The notes: generated by a model from the letters alone, not told the origin. A DNA stretch of 64,000 bases from Marininema halotolerans (GCF_900116235.1 NZ_FPAA01000001.1:1-64000), one strand, 5' to 3'; numbered from the stretch's first letter, positions 52,537 to 62,058 are shown. A program made the numbers and translations.

Positions 52537-53925
52537 CTATCCTTTATCTTCCATTCTATCAAAAACCGTCACACATTCAATATGATTGGTATGAGGAAAC
52601 ATATCCACTGGTTGTACCCCTCGCATTTGAAAACCCCTTTCTTCCAATCGAGAGGCATCACGGGCAAGCGTTGCTGGATTACACGAAACATAGACGATTC
52701 TTTCTGGATTCATCTCCACACAAGCATCCAAAAGCCTTTCTTCACACCCCTTCCGAGGTGGATCCACTACGATCACTTGTGCACGAATTCCTTCCTGTTC
52801 CCAACGAGGCAAGACTTCTTCTGCCTTCCCACAGGTAAAGCTTGCATGATGAATGTCGTTAGCCATCGCATTTTCACGTGCATTGTCAACCGCTTGGGCA
52901 ATCGACTCAATGCCCAAGACTCGTTTGGCGTCCTTAGCTAGATACAGACCAATGGTTCCCGTACCACAATAGACATCGAGCACCGTCTCTTTCCCTGAGA
53001 GAGAAGCGAAGTTTTTCACTTCGCGATACAGTCTCTCCGTTTGCAGTGGGTTTACTTGAAAAAAGGAATGGGGGGAGATGGCAAACCGTACGTCGCCGAT
53101 ATAATCATGGATCACTGGGTCACCCCACAGAAGCCGATTTTCATTCCCTAATACGACGTTGGAGCGTCTTTTGTTGATATTTTGCACAACAGATGTAAGA
53201 CCTGGGATCTTCTCAATCAAGGAAGACAGGAGCTCTTTTTTACGTGGAAGATGTTCCCCGTTGGTAACCAACACCACCATCACATCGTTGGTATGGATCC
53301 CTGTTCTCACCATGACATGTCGTAAAATCCCTCGATGGTTTTTTTCGTTATAGGAGGGGATCTGAAGCTCTTTCACTCGGTTTTTTACCCATTGTATCGT
53401 ACGATCATTTTCTGGTTGCTGGATCATACAATGACTAAATTCAACAATCTGATGGGACCCTGCTGCATAGAATCCTGCCACTGTCTTCCCATTTCGCTGC
53501 CCAAAGGGGACCTGTGCTTTATTCCGATAATTCCATGGGTTATCCATTCCAATAGGGGGCAATACCTTGGTATGTTCCAACCCGCCAATGCGGCGAAAAG
53601 CATCTATTACTTGCTGCTGCTTCATTGTTAATTGAGCGGCATAGGTTAAATGTTGAATTTGACACCCCCCACAGGTCTCAAATACAGGACAAGGCGCATC
53701 CACCCGTTCATCACTCGATGCAATGATTTCCTCCAAACGTGCATGGGCATAGGTCTTTTTGACTTGGGCTATCTTCACCCGCACACGCTCTCCAGGTAAA
53801 GCAAGGGGAATAAAAACCGTAAATCCTTCTTCAGTTTTTCCAACACCATCCCCTGTATGACTTAATCCGGTAATCATCAATTCTATACTCTCTCCGGATT
53901 TCACCGGGGGGATTAACTTAGGCAT
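52537..53925 (-). CDS. rlmD: 23S rRNA uracil-C5-methyltransferase, RlmCD/RlmD type
   Basis: A 462-residue RNA methyltransferase with an N-terminal TRAM domain (ELMITGLSHTGDGVGKTEEGFTVFIP), an Fe-S motif with Cys-x5-Cys-x2-Cys (CPVFETCGGCQIQH), and the SAM domain ending in VVDPPRKGCEE and the catalytic SCNPATLARD. Bacillus relatives methylate U747 and U1939 of 23S rRNA. AAGGAGTTC precedes the ATG. The downstream region 52312-52536 holds the neighbouring operon's promoter. It stands alone. Confidence 0.93.
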   Translation of the reverse strand: MPKLIPPVKSGESIELMITGLSHTGDGVGKTEEGFTVFIPLALPGERVRVKIAQVKKTYAHARLEEIIASSDERVDAPCPVFETCGGCQIQHLTYAAQLTMKQQQVIDAFRRIGGLEHTKVLPPIGMDNPWNYRNKAQVPFGQRNGKTVAGFYAAGSHQIVEFSHCMIQQPENDRTIQWVKNRVKELQIPSYNEKNHRGILRHVMVRTGIHTNDVMVVLVTNGEHLPRKKELLSSLIEKIPGLTSVVQNINKRRSNVVLGNENRLLWGDPVIHDYIGDVRFAISPHSFFQVNPLQTERLYREVKNFASLSGKETVLDVYCGTGTIGLYLAKDAKRVLGIESIAQAVDNARENAMANDIHHASFTCGKAEEVLPRWEQEGIRAQVIVVDPPRKGCEERLLDACVEMNPERIVYVSCNPATLARDASRLEERGFQMRGVQPVDMFPHTNHIECVTVFDRMEDKG

Positions 53926-54025
53926 GATTCATGAACTCCTTCATTTCGTCAACAACCGACGAGACTCTCAGGGTCTCATTGTAGCACAGCCTGTCAGCGT
54001 GAAACCAATGGGTAAAAGGAATCAC

Positions 54026-54055
54026 AAAAAAACCGCTTTGTAAGTAAAGCGGTTT
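54026..54055 (-). terminator. terminator of dagK
   Basis: Arms AAACCGCTTT/AAAGCGGTTT with a 6-base loop and seven T on the minus strand. Confidence 0.85.
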
Positions 54056-54058
54056 CAT

Positions 54059-54988
54059 TCAACCAGATGCCTTTGAACGGAGATTTACCCGCTGCTTAAT
54101 TCTCATCGGACTGCATACGTCAAGGTACCCTCCCAGTATTTCAATCTTTCCAGATAACTCGCCGCCCCACTCTCCATCGAGATTCAGCTGCATCGGTTTT
54201 TCCGAGATGACCTGCAACCGATCCGTCTGGAAATAAAGAATCCGATCATCATGAATGTGTTCCCCTTTACGAACCAAACCCAGCAGTTGAATCAAATCGG
54301 CAAGATTTCCTTTTTTCACAACCAATACATCCATCTTGCCATCCGATATGTCAGCCTGTGGCGCAAGCTTTTCAAATCCACCGATAGAGGAGCTATTCGC
54401 TACCATAAACAACATAATTTCTTCAGAAAAACGACCTTCCGAAGTTTCTAATTGTACCGTAAAGGGACGGAGTAATGAACCAATCTTCTCCAATCCCTTT
54501 GCATAGTAAGCTAATGGACCAATAGCCGCCTTTAATCGACTCGGCGCCTCATAGGAAACCTCGGTTAGCCATCCCGCTGCTGCTACATTTATAAAAAAAC
54601 GCTCACCCAACCGCCCGACATCCATCGGTCGAAACTGACCTTGTCCGATGACATCACACGCTTGAATCAAGTCTTTCGGCAATTTTAATGAACGAGCAAA
54701 GTCATTGCTCGTTCCACATGGGAGAATACCAAGGCGTGGCCGTTTATCTCCTAAAGCCAGTCCGTTTACCACTTCATGGATGGTACCATCTCCCCCAGCG
54801 GCAATCACAATATCAAAGCCTCGCTCCATGGATTGACGGGCCGCCTCTAAGGCATCTCCCTCGCATCGCGTCGCATGACAAGAGGTTTCCAGCTCGTAGG
54901 ATTCCAGGCGTTCTAATATCCCAGGGAGCTCACGTTCAATGCATTCTTTTCCTGCAGTCCGGTTATATATGATCCGAGCACGCTTCAA
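54059..54988 (-). CDS. dagK: diacylglycerol kinase
   Basis: A 309-residue soluble lipid kinase of the DagK/YegS type. The nucleotide motif is IAAGGDGTIHEVVNGLALGDKRP with LGILPCGTSNDFARSL, and the C-terminal beta domain follows. It phosphorylates diacylglycerol, returning it to phosphatidate, for example after lipoteichoic acid synthesis. The start is TTG behind GGGGGACTC. It lies upstream of rlmD, in the order dagK-rlmD found in several Bacillus relatives. Confidence 0.9.
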   Translation of the reverse strand: MKRARIIYNRTAGKECIERELPGILERLESYELETSCHATRCEGDALEAARQSMERGFDIVIAAGGDGTIHEVVNGLALGDKRPRLGILPCGTSNDFARSLKLPKDLIQACDVIGQGQFRPMDVGRLGERFFINVAAAGWLTEVSYEAPSRLKAAIGPLAYYAKGLEKIGSLLRPFTVQLETSEGRFSEEIMLFMVANSSSIGGFEKLAPQADISDGKMDVLVVKKGNLADLIQLLGLVRKGEHIHDDRILYFQTDRLQVISEKPMQLNLDGEWGGELSGKIEILGGYLDVCSPMRIKQRVNLRSKASG

Positions 54989-55086
54989 TATAGAGTCCCC
55001 CTCTCTTTCCTTTCACTAACGACTGCAATCCAATCTCTTTGCATAAATAGGTGATAAGACCCCCGAACAAAAAAGGAGGAGGGTGT

Positions 55087-55584
55087 ATGTCCAATCATCA
55101 GACGGAGCTTCCTGTTACGGACCCTGCGGGTCCCGCTCTCGACCAGATCGACACCATCCAAAACACGATGACAAAAAGCATCGATGCCGAATCAATGGTA
55201 TGTTCAATCAGCGCGCAGTTAACGCGCCTCCCTAATATAAAGGAATTGCCTGGGATCGCGGAGGTACTGAAGGAAAATACCTTCACCAGCTACCATCGTT
55301 TAACGGCGAAGGGTTGCATCCAGCGATTGGTCACTCAAGATTGGCACGAAACGGTGATCATCGCTTGTATTCAAAGCCTCTATACCGCCCGTAACCATGA
55401 CCGGATCCGACGAGGTTACATGTTGGAAACGAAACGTGTCGCGCCTCCCCCTACCAAAGCAACCATAGAGAACTGGATACAATGGCTCGACAATGCAGAA
55501 GGCTACCTTCAAGAAACGATGGTGCAAACGCAACAATTGATCGGTTATCGACAGTGGCATCAGTTCACATCCGATCCATTGTAA
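55087..55584 (+). CDS. unknown soluble protein
   Basis: I do not recognise this 165-residue protein. It has no signal peptide or membrane segment, is mostly helical, and includes an internal region rich in Lys/Arg (YTARNHDRIRRGYMLETKRV). The ATG at 55087 has AAGGAGGAGGG just upstream, which makes the gene credible and decides the start over 55051. It is divergent from dagK and lies at the edge of the scrambled island. No function proposed. Confidence 0.55.
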   Translation: MSNHQTELPVTDPAGPALDQIDTIQNTMTKSIDAESMVCSISAQLTRLPNIKELPGIAEVLKENTFTSYHRLTAKGCIQRLVTQDWHETVIIACIQSLYTARNHDRIRRGYMLETKRVAPPPTKATIENWIQWLDNAEGYLQETMVQTQQLIGYRQWHQFTSDPL

Positions 55585-55694
55585 AAGGTCCTTCCTCATG
55601 GCCTTTTTCACTTCTTCCTATTGTATGCCCTTTTTAGACATTGGCAAACGCGGTTGAGAAAATGGGTGACCCTAACAGGAGCCCATACGAAATA

Positions 55695-55730
55695 AAAAGC
55701 CGCTTGAAGAGGGGCTCCCTCCACAAGCGG
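55695..55730 (-). terminator. terminator of the vanished gene behind the fragment
   Basis: Arms CCGCTTG and CAAGCGG with an inner GGGG/CCCC pairing and a run of five T on the minus strand, 20 bases past the fragment's stop. Confidence 0.55.
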
Positions 55731-55750
55731 TATCATTCATTTTATGCTTT

Positions 55751-55873
55751 TTATTGATAACGAAGGTATTGCAAAAAGCGCGTAAAGCTACTGTTTACAG
55801 GGTGATAGCGTTCTTCCTTGCTCTCCGCATCTCCAAAATCGATATTTTTGATCACTATCGCATCACGTTTCAA
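55751..55873 (-). pseudogene. C-terminal gene fragment, 40 codons
   Basis: The minus-strand frame 55873-55751 reads LKRDAIVIKNIDFGDAE then SKEERYHPVNSSFTRFLQYL before its stop. It is a plausible protein end and is followed by a terminator-like hairpin, but it has no ribosome site and an in-frame TAA just before it. I take it as the tail of a deleted gene. No family was recognised. Confidence 0.35.
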
Positions 55874-55959
55874 TTAAATACTTTATGATTGTACTTTACT
55901 GCATTATATATAACAAACTATTAATTAAGATAATAATATCACTTCAATCCGTACTAAAG

Positions 55960-55991
55960 AGAAAGAAGACCCTCGCAAGGATCTTCTTTCT
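55960..55991 (-). terminator. terminator of the SMI1/KNR4 gene
   Basis: Arms AGAAAGAAGA/TCTTCTTTCT (ten pairs plus CCT/AGG) on the minus strand, ending in a T-rich stretch, 45 bases past the stop. Confidence 0.65.
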
Positions 55992-56035
55992 GTCATCATA
56001 CTAGTTGATCGTCAACGGAAAACTATTATCATGCA

Positions 56036-57256
56036 TCAGGATTGTAAATAATCCAACCAATGGCTAAAGGTATCCTTCACTTCGTAAAATCGATCGCTCT
56101 CTCCATCCCACAAAACGACAGGCGGATGCTCCTTGCGCTCATGATAATCCAGACACAAAATGCGTCCACTTTCACACAATGCAAAGGGGTAGTATAACGT
56201 GTCCTTAAAGTGTTTTTCATACACTTCAATCACACTCTTCTCATCCTTTTCCTTCCCCACCCTTAACAGAGATTCGACCATATCCCCTCCTATTTCATGA
56301 AAAAATCTTCTATATTCCGGTTCCCCACCATTACTTCGGATCACCAACTTTTTGTAATGAAGAGGGAGAATGATCCCCCATTCTTTCTCCACTTCTTCTA
56401 ATTGCTGAATAAGCCAAGGGTAATCCCCTTTCGATACTTCCTCCGACCAGTTCACATGGAAATACATTCGGGCCAGAAAATCGAGAAATGAGGGAGCAAT
56501 CTTCTCTTCTTCCTCAATTTGTGCGTTAGATGAACGATCCGAAAAAGTCACCAAAACAACTCCTGGTTCTGCTTCATTCTCTCGATAATCCAAACAGAGC
56601 ATCCGTCTGCCCGAATTTTCAATAGGAATCATTCTCTCAGGAAAACTATACGTCGAAAGTTTCTTGTGAACATTATCCTCGTCTGAAACATTGAAACTAA
56701 GTAAACTTTCTATATGAGACCCACTCCCTCTCCCATTCTTATAGAAGCAAGGGATAGGAATGCCCCCATTGCAATTCAATACAATGTTTCTCAGCTCATT
56801 GGGTAATCGTAAATTCCATGTTCGTTCTGCCTCTTCTAACATACGCACCGTTACCTGAGACTCTTCTCTCTCCCACTCCACCATCACTTCCCCCAACAAA
56901 TGATCTAATTTATCCGGTGCCCTCTCTGGCGTCGAAAAAACCATTCGATAATCTATTTTAGGTTCTGGTTCCTTCATCAGCACATGAACCCTATCCACTG
57001 CGCGAATAATTGATTCCTTTAACGTGTAAAGGTCATGGCTTTCTTCTGCAGAGTCCTCCCCTACAGTAACAATAAACCGGCCATTCTCAGAACCATACCA
57101 CCCTACATCAATTATAAATTTCCCTTCCATATACAACACAGAAAGGAGATCCTCACCCAAAAGGCTATCTTGCTTTTCCAAGGAAACATCTAAATCAAAG
57201 TACTGCAATATATTGTGAAAAATTTCCCCATCCCCAAAATTAATTCCATCAAGCAT
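56036..57256 (-). CDS. double SMI1/KNR4 immunity-type protein
   Basis: A 406-residue protein containing two copies of the SMI1/KNR4 fold, at about 130-260 (WNLRLPNELRNIVLNCNGGIPIP, RMIPIENSGRRMLCLDYRENEAEPGVVLV) and 285-406 (WGIILPLHYKKLVIRSNGGEPEYRRFF, ILCLDYHERKEHPPVVLWD), after an N-terminal region of about 110 residues. This fold is common among immunity proteins that neutralise polymorphic toxins. A possible toxin tail lies directly upstream, which fits. ATG 57256 follows AAATGAGGTG. The pair is at 18 bases spacing. Confidence 0.75.
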   Translation of the reverse strand: MLDGINFGDGEIFHNILQYFDLDVSLEKQDSLLGEDLLSVLYMEGKFIIDVGWYGSENGRFIVTVGEDSAEESHDLYTLKESIIRAVDRVHVLMKEPEPKIDYRMVFSTPERAPDKLDHLLGEVMVEWEREESQVTVRMLEEAERTWNLRLPNELRNIVLNCNGGIPIPCFYKNGRGSGSHIESLLSFNVSDEDNVHKKLSTYSFPERMIPIENSGRRMLCLDYRENEAEPGVVLVTFSDRSSNAQIEEEEKIAPSFLDFLARMYFHVNWSEEVSKGDYPWLIQQLEEVEKEWGIILPLHYKKLVIRSNGGEPEYRRFFHEIGGDMVESLLRVGKEKDEKSVIEVYEKHFKDTLYYPFALCESGRILCLDYHERKEHPPVVLWDGESDRFYEVKDTFSHWLDYLQS

Positions 57257-57274
57257 TATTACACCTCATTTTAA

Positions 57275-57508
57275 TTAATTATCTATTTCCGGAATATCGT
57301 CTATACTCTTATTCACTCTTTTCTTCCAATATGGTCTGAACTGCCATTCTGCGATCGGATGACCATGCATTGTTCCATCTGGTAAAAGTTCCATTCGAAC
57401 ATACCTCGACTCTTTTCCCTCTGATGCCCCAATAGGTCTCTTGTACTTCGCAATCTTATAACGAACTCCCTTACCGTCTGTATTCGTCTCAATACCATTT
57501 TTCCACAC
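57275..57508 (-). CDS. polymorphic-toxin C-terminal fragment (77 residues)
   Basis: The frame starts with GTG at 57508 and codes a small basic domain: VRYKIAKYKRPIGASEG, RYVRMELLPDGTMHGHPIAEW, and a tail RPYWKKRVN. The GASEGK..R..LE-DG-HGHPI pattern recalls C-terminal toxin modules of large Bacillus secreted toxins, but I cannot name the family with certainty. There is no ribosome site and no N-terminal carrier, so it is the orphan end of a broken toxin gene lying before its immunity gene. The 5' junction coincides with the signal peptidase fragment. Confidence 0.5.
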   Translation of the reverse strand: MWKNGIETNTDGKGVRYKIAKYKRPIGASEGKESRYVRMELLPDGTMHGHPIAEWQFRPYWKKRVNKSIDDIPEIDN

Positions 57509-57511
57509 ATT

Positions 57512-57850
57512 TCGCTCAAATTATCTCGAGGAGACATTATCCTCTTTCAGCCTCCTGGCTCTACTCAACTCTTTACTAAACGAATCGTTGGCCTTGCAGG
57601 TGATCGCATCCGTGCTAGGCATCATCGCTTAGATATCAACCATCATCCATCTCCCTTACCCTCATTCTCCAAAAAAGCGATCGATAATTTCCCCCTTCGC
57701 CTCGTGCCCAAGCAACATCTATTTGTAATGGGCGATAATCCAACACAAAGTATCGATAGCCGTCATTTTGGATCTGTTACGATTTCTAGCGTTGAGGGAC
57801 GTGTCGTGGCAATTCTTCAGCCCTGGAATCAATTTCGATGGTTTCAATAA
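57512..57850 (+). pseudogene. truncated type I signal peptidase
   Basis: On the plus strand an open frame without start codon reads ISLKLSRGDIILFQPPG, TKRIVGLAGDRI, then VPKQHLFVMGDNPTQSIDSR and ends at TAA 57848-57850. These are the box C-to-E regions of signal peptidase I, including the Lys general base (KRIVGLAGD). The N-terminal anchor and the catalytic Ser box are missing. The left break coincides with the start of the toxin fragment on the other strand, so a recombination event joined the two. The intact lepB is at 16675. Confidence 0.75.
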
Positions 57851-57852
57851 AG

Positions 57853-57878
57853 AAAAGGCCTTCTACGAAGGCCTTTTT
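57853..57878. terminator. terminator between the signal peptidase fragment and the DUF2564-like gene
   Basis: Arms AAAAGGCCTT/AAGGCCTTTT with a short loop, with A run left and T run right; it can serve both strands. Confidence 0.8.
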
Positions 57879-58161
57879 AATACAAGTGATACCCTACAGG
57901 GTCACTGATGGAAACAGACTGGGCTAAGGTCGTACGTGATTGCTCCAACTGTGCCAGCCCTTGACTAACCGGATCACGTGCTGTGTTGGAATCGCCAACC
58001 TCCCCAAAAGCTTCAAGCGCTGATTTTGCTTGCTCCAGTTTTCGTTGGGCTTGTTGAATGACCTGGGGGTCTGCTGAATTTTGGGCAACTCGGACGAATT
58101 GAACCGCTTCTTCAGTAATCTGTAGGGCATGATTCATTCGTTGACTTCCCGCATCTTGCAT
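57877..58161 (-). CDS. small helical protein, possibly DUF2564
   Basis: A 94-residue protein, almost entirely helical and charged: MNHALQITEEAVQFVRVAQ, PQVIQQAQRKLEQAKSALEAF, GLAQLEQSRTTLAQSVSISD. The pattern recalls the DUF2564 family of small Bacillus proteins, but the match is weak. AAGGAGGG precedes ATG 58161. Function unknown. It ends in a terminator next to the signal peptidase fragment. Confidence 0.6.
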   Translation of the reverse strand: MQDAGSQRMNHALQITEEAVQFVRVAQNSADPQVIQQAQRKLEQAKSALEAFGEVGDSNTARDPVSQGLAQLEQSRTTLAQSVSISDPVGYHLY

Positions 58162-58212
58162 ATCGGATCCCTCCTTATCACCCTATTGTTTCTCCAGCCC
58201 CCCATCCTATAC

Positions 58213-58249
58213 AAAAAACGGTTTCGCCCATGAGGCAAAACCGCTTTTT
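58213..58249 (-). terminator. terminator after the small membrane protein
   Basis: On the minus strand GCGGTTTTGCC and GGGCGAAACC pair with a TCAT loop and six T follow. Confidence 0.75.
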
Positions 58250-58264
58250 GTACATTTTTTGTAC

Positions 58265-58561
58265 TTATTCATTAAGGCGTCGGCGTGACTGCAAAGCAAA
58301 GTAGGCAAAGAGTAGGCTGATCACACCGGCAAAGGAGTGGTTTGTTGCCATGAAGAATTGGAGCATCGCACTTCCTATCAACAACAAGGCAAGCAGAAGG
58401 TATACCTTCCGGGAAAAAGGATTTCCCCGAAATTCGAAGAGGATGACAAAAAAATACATCCCGATGACAAAATAATGAAGGGCCAAAGGTGGTTGATCTT
58501 CCAATATATAGCCCCCCATTATGAGGGAGATCAGAACTGTGGCTGCGAAAAGAAACTGCAT
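58265..58561 (-). CDS. small membrane protein with three helices
   Basis: A 98-residue protein with three hydrophobic segments (FLFAATVLISLIMGGYI, YFVIGMYFFVILFEF, VYLLLALLLIGSAMLQFFMA, plus a fourth shorter one) and a short basic tail QSRRRLNE. TGAGGTG lies before the ATG at 58561. I do not recognise a family. It lies directly upstream of the DUF2564-like gene and downstream of gatB. Confidence 0.6.
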   Translation of the reverse strand: MQFLFAATVLISLIMGGYILEDQPPLALHYFVIGMYFFVILFEFRGNPFSRKVYLLLALLLIGSAMLQFFMATNHSFAGVISLLFAYFALQSRRRLNE

Positions 58562-58601
58562 ACAAACACCTCATTTTCCCTCAACGGAGTACCTAAAAAG
58601 A

Positions 58602-60035
58602 TCATAGACCAATCTCTTTGCGAATCAGTTCGTTTACCAACTTGGGATTCGCTTTTCCTTTGGTCGATTTCATAATTAACCCAACCAAAAAGCCAAGTGC
58701 TCGGTCTTTCCCGTTCTTGATATCGGTCACGGATTGGGGGTTGGCGGCGAGAACTTCGGCTACCATTTCCTGTAGCTTCCCTTCATCGCTAATTTGCACC
58801 CAACCCTTATCTTCAACGATCTTACCAGGGTCGCCGCCCTGTTCGATCAGTTCCTTTAATACTTTCTTAGCAATCGTACTGCTGATGGTTCCCTTTTGAA
58901 TCAGCGTAATCATCCCTGCAAGCGACTTTGCCGTAATCGCAGTTTCACTCAGTTCTTTATCATGGGTATTTAAATATCCCAAAAGTTCACCAGAGATCCA
59001 GTTGGCAGCCGCTTTTGCCTCAGCGCCTTCTTCGGTCACCTCATCAAAGAAATCGGCAATCGCTTTAGTTGAAGTGAGAAGCTCCGCATCATAGGCGGAC
59101 AGCCCATAGGTCTCCATGTACCGGGAACGACGCGCGTCGGGGAGCTCTGGTAGTGAAGAGCGAATAGACTCTTTCCATTCCTCATCAATCAACAGTTGCA
59201 CAAGATCAGGTTCAGGGAAATAGCGATAGTCATGGGCTTCTTCCTTGGAGCGCATCACCTTCGTACGGTTCTCCGTCTCTAACCAACGCATGGTTTGTTG
59301 AGTAACCGCTTCTCCCTTATCCAAAACATCGGCTTGGCGTGTTTGCTCATATTCCAATGCCCGTTCAACATTGCGGAAGGAGTTAAGGTTTTTCATCTCC
59401 GTCTTGGTACCAAAAGCTTCTTGTCCAAGGGGACGCAAGCTGATATTGGCATCACAGCGGAGAGACCCTTCCTCCATTTTCACATCGGACACTCCTGTGT
59501 ATTGAAGAATCTGCTTCAACTTTTCGAGGTACGCGCGTCCTTCAGCAGGGGTACGCATATCAGGTTCGGAAACAATCTCGATCAAAGGCACACCCACTCG
59601 GTTGTAGTCCACTAAGGATCCGTCTCCATTATCCGAGTGGTTTAACTTCCCCGCGTCCTCTTCCAAATGGACACGCGTAATGCCGATGCGTTTCTTCTTC
59701 CCTTCTACCTCAATTTCGATCCAACCACCCTCCCCAATCGGCTTATCATACTGAGAGATCTGATAAGCTTTTGGAAGGTCGGGGTAGAAATAATTTTTCC
59801 GGTCAAATTTACTCGAGGTTGCAATCTTACAATTGAGGGCAAGTGAGGCCTTGATAGCAAATTCCACCGCTTGTTTATTCAATACTGGCAGCACCCCAGG
59901 GTGACCCAGACAAATGGGGCACGTATGGGTGTTGACAGGGGCACCAAACTCGGTAGAACATCCGCAAAAAATCTTTGTTTTTGTAGAAAGCTCCGCATGA
60001 ACCTCTAGACCGATCACTGTTCCATATTGGCTCAT
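58602..60035 (-). CDS. gatB: Asp-tRNA(Asn)/Glu-tRNA(Gln) amidotransferase subunit B
   Basis: A 477-residue GatB. The aspartyl/glutamyl-tRNA recognition cradle starts with [18 protein letters not shown] and continues with [19 protein letters not shown] and [12 protein letters not shown], ending in the GatB/YqeY-type helical tail ([29 protein letters not shown]). It works with GatC and GatA to convert misacylated Glu-tRNA(Gln). It overlaps gatA by four bases (ATGA). GGAGGTGG precedes the ATG. Confidence 0.95.
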   Translation of the reverse strand: MSQYGTVIGLEVHAELSTKTKIFCGCSTEFGAPVNTHTCPICLGHPGVLPVLNKQAVEFAIKASLALNCKIATSSKFDRKNYFYPDLPKAYQISQYDKPIGEGGWIEIEVEGKKKRIGITRVHLEEDAGKLNHSDNGDGSLVDYNRVGVPLIEIVSEPDMRTPAEGRAYLEKLKQILQYTGVSDVKMEEGSLRCDANISLRPLGQEAFGTKTEMKNLNSFRNVERALEYEQTRQADVLDKGEAVTQQTMRWLETENRTKVMRSKEEAHDYRYFPEPDLVQLLIDEEWKESIRSSLPELPDARRSRYMETYGLSAYDAELLTSTKAIADFFDEVTEEGAEAKAAANWISGELLGYLNTHDKELSETAITAKSLAGMITLIQKGTISSTIAKKVLKELIEQGGDPGKIVEDKGWVQISDEGKLQEMVAEVLAANPQSVTDIKNGKDRALGFLVGLIMKSTKGKANPKLVNELIRKEIGL

Positions 60036-61486
60036 GAAGCTCCACCTCCGATCTCAGGGGCAACGAGCCGTTCTCCATGTTGTTCATAAGCATGAGCAAC
60101 TTTTAGGACTTCTGCTTCATCAAAGGGTTTCCCTACAATTTGTAAACCCACGGGTAAACCATCAGCAAGTCCACAGGGCACACTGATCGCTGGCAATCCC
60201 GCTAAACTTACCGGGATCGTACATATGTCGTTGAGGTACATCGTTAAGGGATCCGAAGTTTTCTCACCCATTTTAAAGGCAGTCGTCGGTGAAGTTGGAC
60301 CTACCACCACATCATAGTGGTTAAAGATCCCCTCGAAATCCTGCTGAATGAGGGTGCGCACTTTCTGCGCCTTAACATAGTACGCATCATAGTACCCAGA
60401 GGAAAGTGCATAGGTTCCTAACATAATCCGGCGTTTGACCTCATCGCCAAACCCAGCACTCCGGGTACGGCAGTACATATCGATTAGGTTCTCACCCTCG
60501 ACACGGGTACCAAAACGCACCCCATCATACCTAGCCAGATTGGATGAAGCCTCCGCAGGCGAAAGGAGATAGTAGGTCGCAACAGCATACTCCGCATGAG
60601 GAAGAGAAACTTCTTCTACTTCAGCACCCAGTTCTGTAAAGACCTTCAGTGCTTGCTTCACGTTCTCTTTGACCCCATCAGCAACCCCTTCCCCAAGAAA
60701 TTCCTTTGGAACTGCCACTTTCAGTCCTTTGATATCCCCTGTCAACGCAGCGGAATACTGCACCGTATCCACATTCGCCGAGGTAGAGTCGCGGTGATCA
60801 AAACCTGCAATCGCTTCGAGTACGTGGGCAGCATCTTCAACGTTCGCTGTTAATGGACCAATCTGATCCAAGGAGGAAGCAAAAGCGATCAATCCATACC
60901 GAGAAACCCGTCCATAGGTTGGTTTTAACCCAACTACTCCACAAAAGGCGGCGGGCTGGCGAATCGATCCTCCCGTATCGGAGCCAAGGGCAAATCGAAC
61001 CTGACCCGCAGCGACAGCAGCGGCTGCGCCACCACTTGAACCACCAGGGACTCTACTTAGATCCCAAGGATTCCGTACTGGATAATAGCCCGAGTTTTCG
61101 TTGGATGAACCCATCCCAAACTCGTCCATATTTAACTTCCCTACCATGTTGGCACCCGCATGGGTAAGCTTCTCCATGACCGTCGCATCATACACAGGCG
61201 TATATTCCCCAAGTATCTTACTTCCCGCTGTCGTCAGGACATTCTGAGTTGAAATATTATCTTTAATTCCCATGGGTAGTGCCGCCAATGGCAACACATT
61301 TCCTGCTTCATCGAGCTTTTTCGCCCGTTCCCGTGCGCCCTCTTCATCCACCTTTAAGAAAGCACCTAGCTTGTCATCCGTTTCCTGTATACGGGCCAAG
61401 GAAGCATCTACAAGATCAGTTGCTGTCAATTCTTTTTCTTTCAATCGTTTATGTAACGAACCCAGTGGCTCTTGTAACAAAGACAT
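60032..61486 (-). CDS. gatA: Asp-tRNA(Asn)/Glu-tRNA(Gln) amidotransferase subunit A
   Basis: A 484-residue amidase-signature enzyme. The catalytic triad is Lys in [10 protein letters not shown], Ser in [14 protein letters not shown] and the nucleophile Ser in [16 protein letters not shown]. It hydrolyses glutamine and passes ammonia to GatB. Starts ATG 61486 behind AAAGGAGG. It follows gatC by 12 bases and overlaps gatB. Confidence 0.95.
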   Translation of the reverse strand: MSLLQEPLGSLHKRLKEKELTATDLVDASLARIQETDDKLGAFLKVDEEGARERAKKLDEAGNVLPLAALPMGIKDNISTQNVLTTAGSKILGEYTPVYDATVMEKLTHAGANMVGKLNMDEFGMGSSNENSGYYPVRNPWDLSRVPGGSSGGAAAAVAAGQVRFALGSDTGGSIRQPAAFCGVVGLKPTYGRVSRYGLIAFASSLDQIGPLTANVEDAAHVLEAIAGFDHRDSTSANVDTVQYSAALTGDIKGLKVAVPKEFLGEGVADGVKENVKQALKVFTELGAEVEEVSLPHAEYAVATYYLLSPAEASSNLARYDGVRFGTRVEGENLIDMYCRTRSAGFGDEVKRRIMLGTYALSSGYYDAYYVKAQKVRTLIQQDFEGIFNHYDVVVGPTSPTTAFKMGEKTSDPLTMYLNDICTIPVSLAGLPAISVPCGLADGLPVGLQIVGKPFDEAEVLKVAHAYEQHGERLVAPEIGGGAS

Positions 61487-61498
61487 AATGTTCCTCCT

Positions 61499-61789
61499 TT
61501 ACTCTTCAAATACAGCAGGGACTTTAAACATACCATCTTTATGCTCAGGAGCATTGCGCAGGGCTTTTTCCCGATCAAGGGAGGGTTTATTTTCATCCTG
61601 ACGCAGAACGTTTGCCATGGGGAGTACATGACTGGTAGGCTCTACATCGGTTGTATCCAGCTCGTTCAATTTTTCTGCAAACCCTAAGATGTCGTTTAGC
61701 TGACTGGTATAAAGCTCCGCTTCCTCATCGGTTAAATACATGCGGGCCAGTTTGGCGACATGTTCCACCTTTTCCTTGGATATCGACAT
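61499..61789 (-). CDS. gatC: Asp-tRNA(Asn)/Glu-tRNA(Gln) amidotransferase subunit C
   Basis: A 96-residue subunit that stabilises the GatCAB complex: [39 protein letters not shown], then [38 protein letters not shown] 61789 is set by GGAGGTG; the longer frame to 61804 has no ribosome site. It heads the gatCAB operon. Confidence 0.93.
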   Translation of the reverse strand: MSISKEKVEHVAKLARMYLTDEEAELYTSQLNDILGFAEKLNELDTTDVEPTSHVLPMANVLRQDENKPSLDREKALRNAPEHKDGMFKVPAVFEE

Positions 61790-61980
61790 CTTTTTCACCT
61801 CCACTGATTTTATTGTATGACAAACAGCGAAAACCTAAGTTTTCGCCACACTTCGTTCTGTTGTCAACCGGATGCCTTCCTATGACAGTATAGCACAAAC
61901 CATGAAGCTTCTACTCACTCCCTCTGTGACAAGAGCATGGAGGAAGAGGGACTTCACACAACGAAGATAAAATAAGCAAG
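61790..61980 (-). promoter_or_regulatory. promoter region of gatCAB
   Basis: On the minus strand a TATACT with a TGC just before it (-10 at 61887-61892, an extended -10 form) is the best candidate. A perfect GCGAAAAC/GTTTTCGC hairpin of eight pairs lies in the transcribed leader at 61828-61848. No convincing -35 was found. Confidence 0.4.
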
Positions 61981-61995
61981 ATGAAAGCGCTCACA
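61981..61995 (+). promoter_or_regulatory. cre box (CcpA site) upstream of cstA
   Basis: ATGAAAGCGCTCACA matches every fixed position of the cre consensus. It lies about 64 bases upstream of the cstA -35, a distance more common for activation than repression. An upstream promoter was not found. Confidence 0.55.
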
Positions 61996-62058
61996 TTTTG
62001 TCTCCTTTTTTGCTATCCATTCATCGCTGATCGGCTCACAGTCACCATCAATTGGTTA

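Larger units (their letters stand above)
55585..56035. other. decayed intergenic region with gene fragment and hairpins
   Basis: About 450 bases without an intact gene. A minus-strand hairpin at 55695-55730 (CCGCTTG/CAAGCGG, five T after it) looks like a terminator for the fragment at 55751. A second hairpin at 55960-55991 ends the SMI1 gene. The segment 55874-55960 is AT-rich. The pattern is that of a partly deleted locus. Confidence 0.45.
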
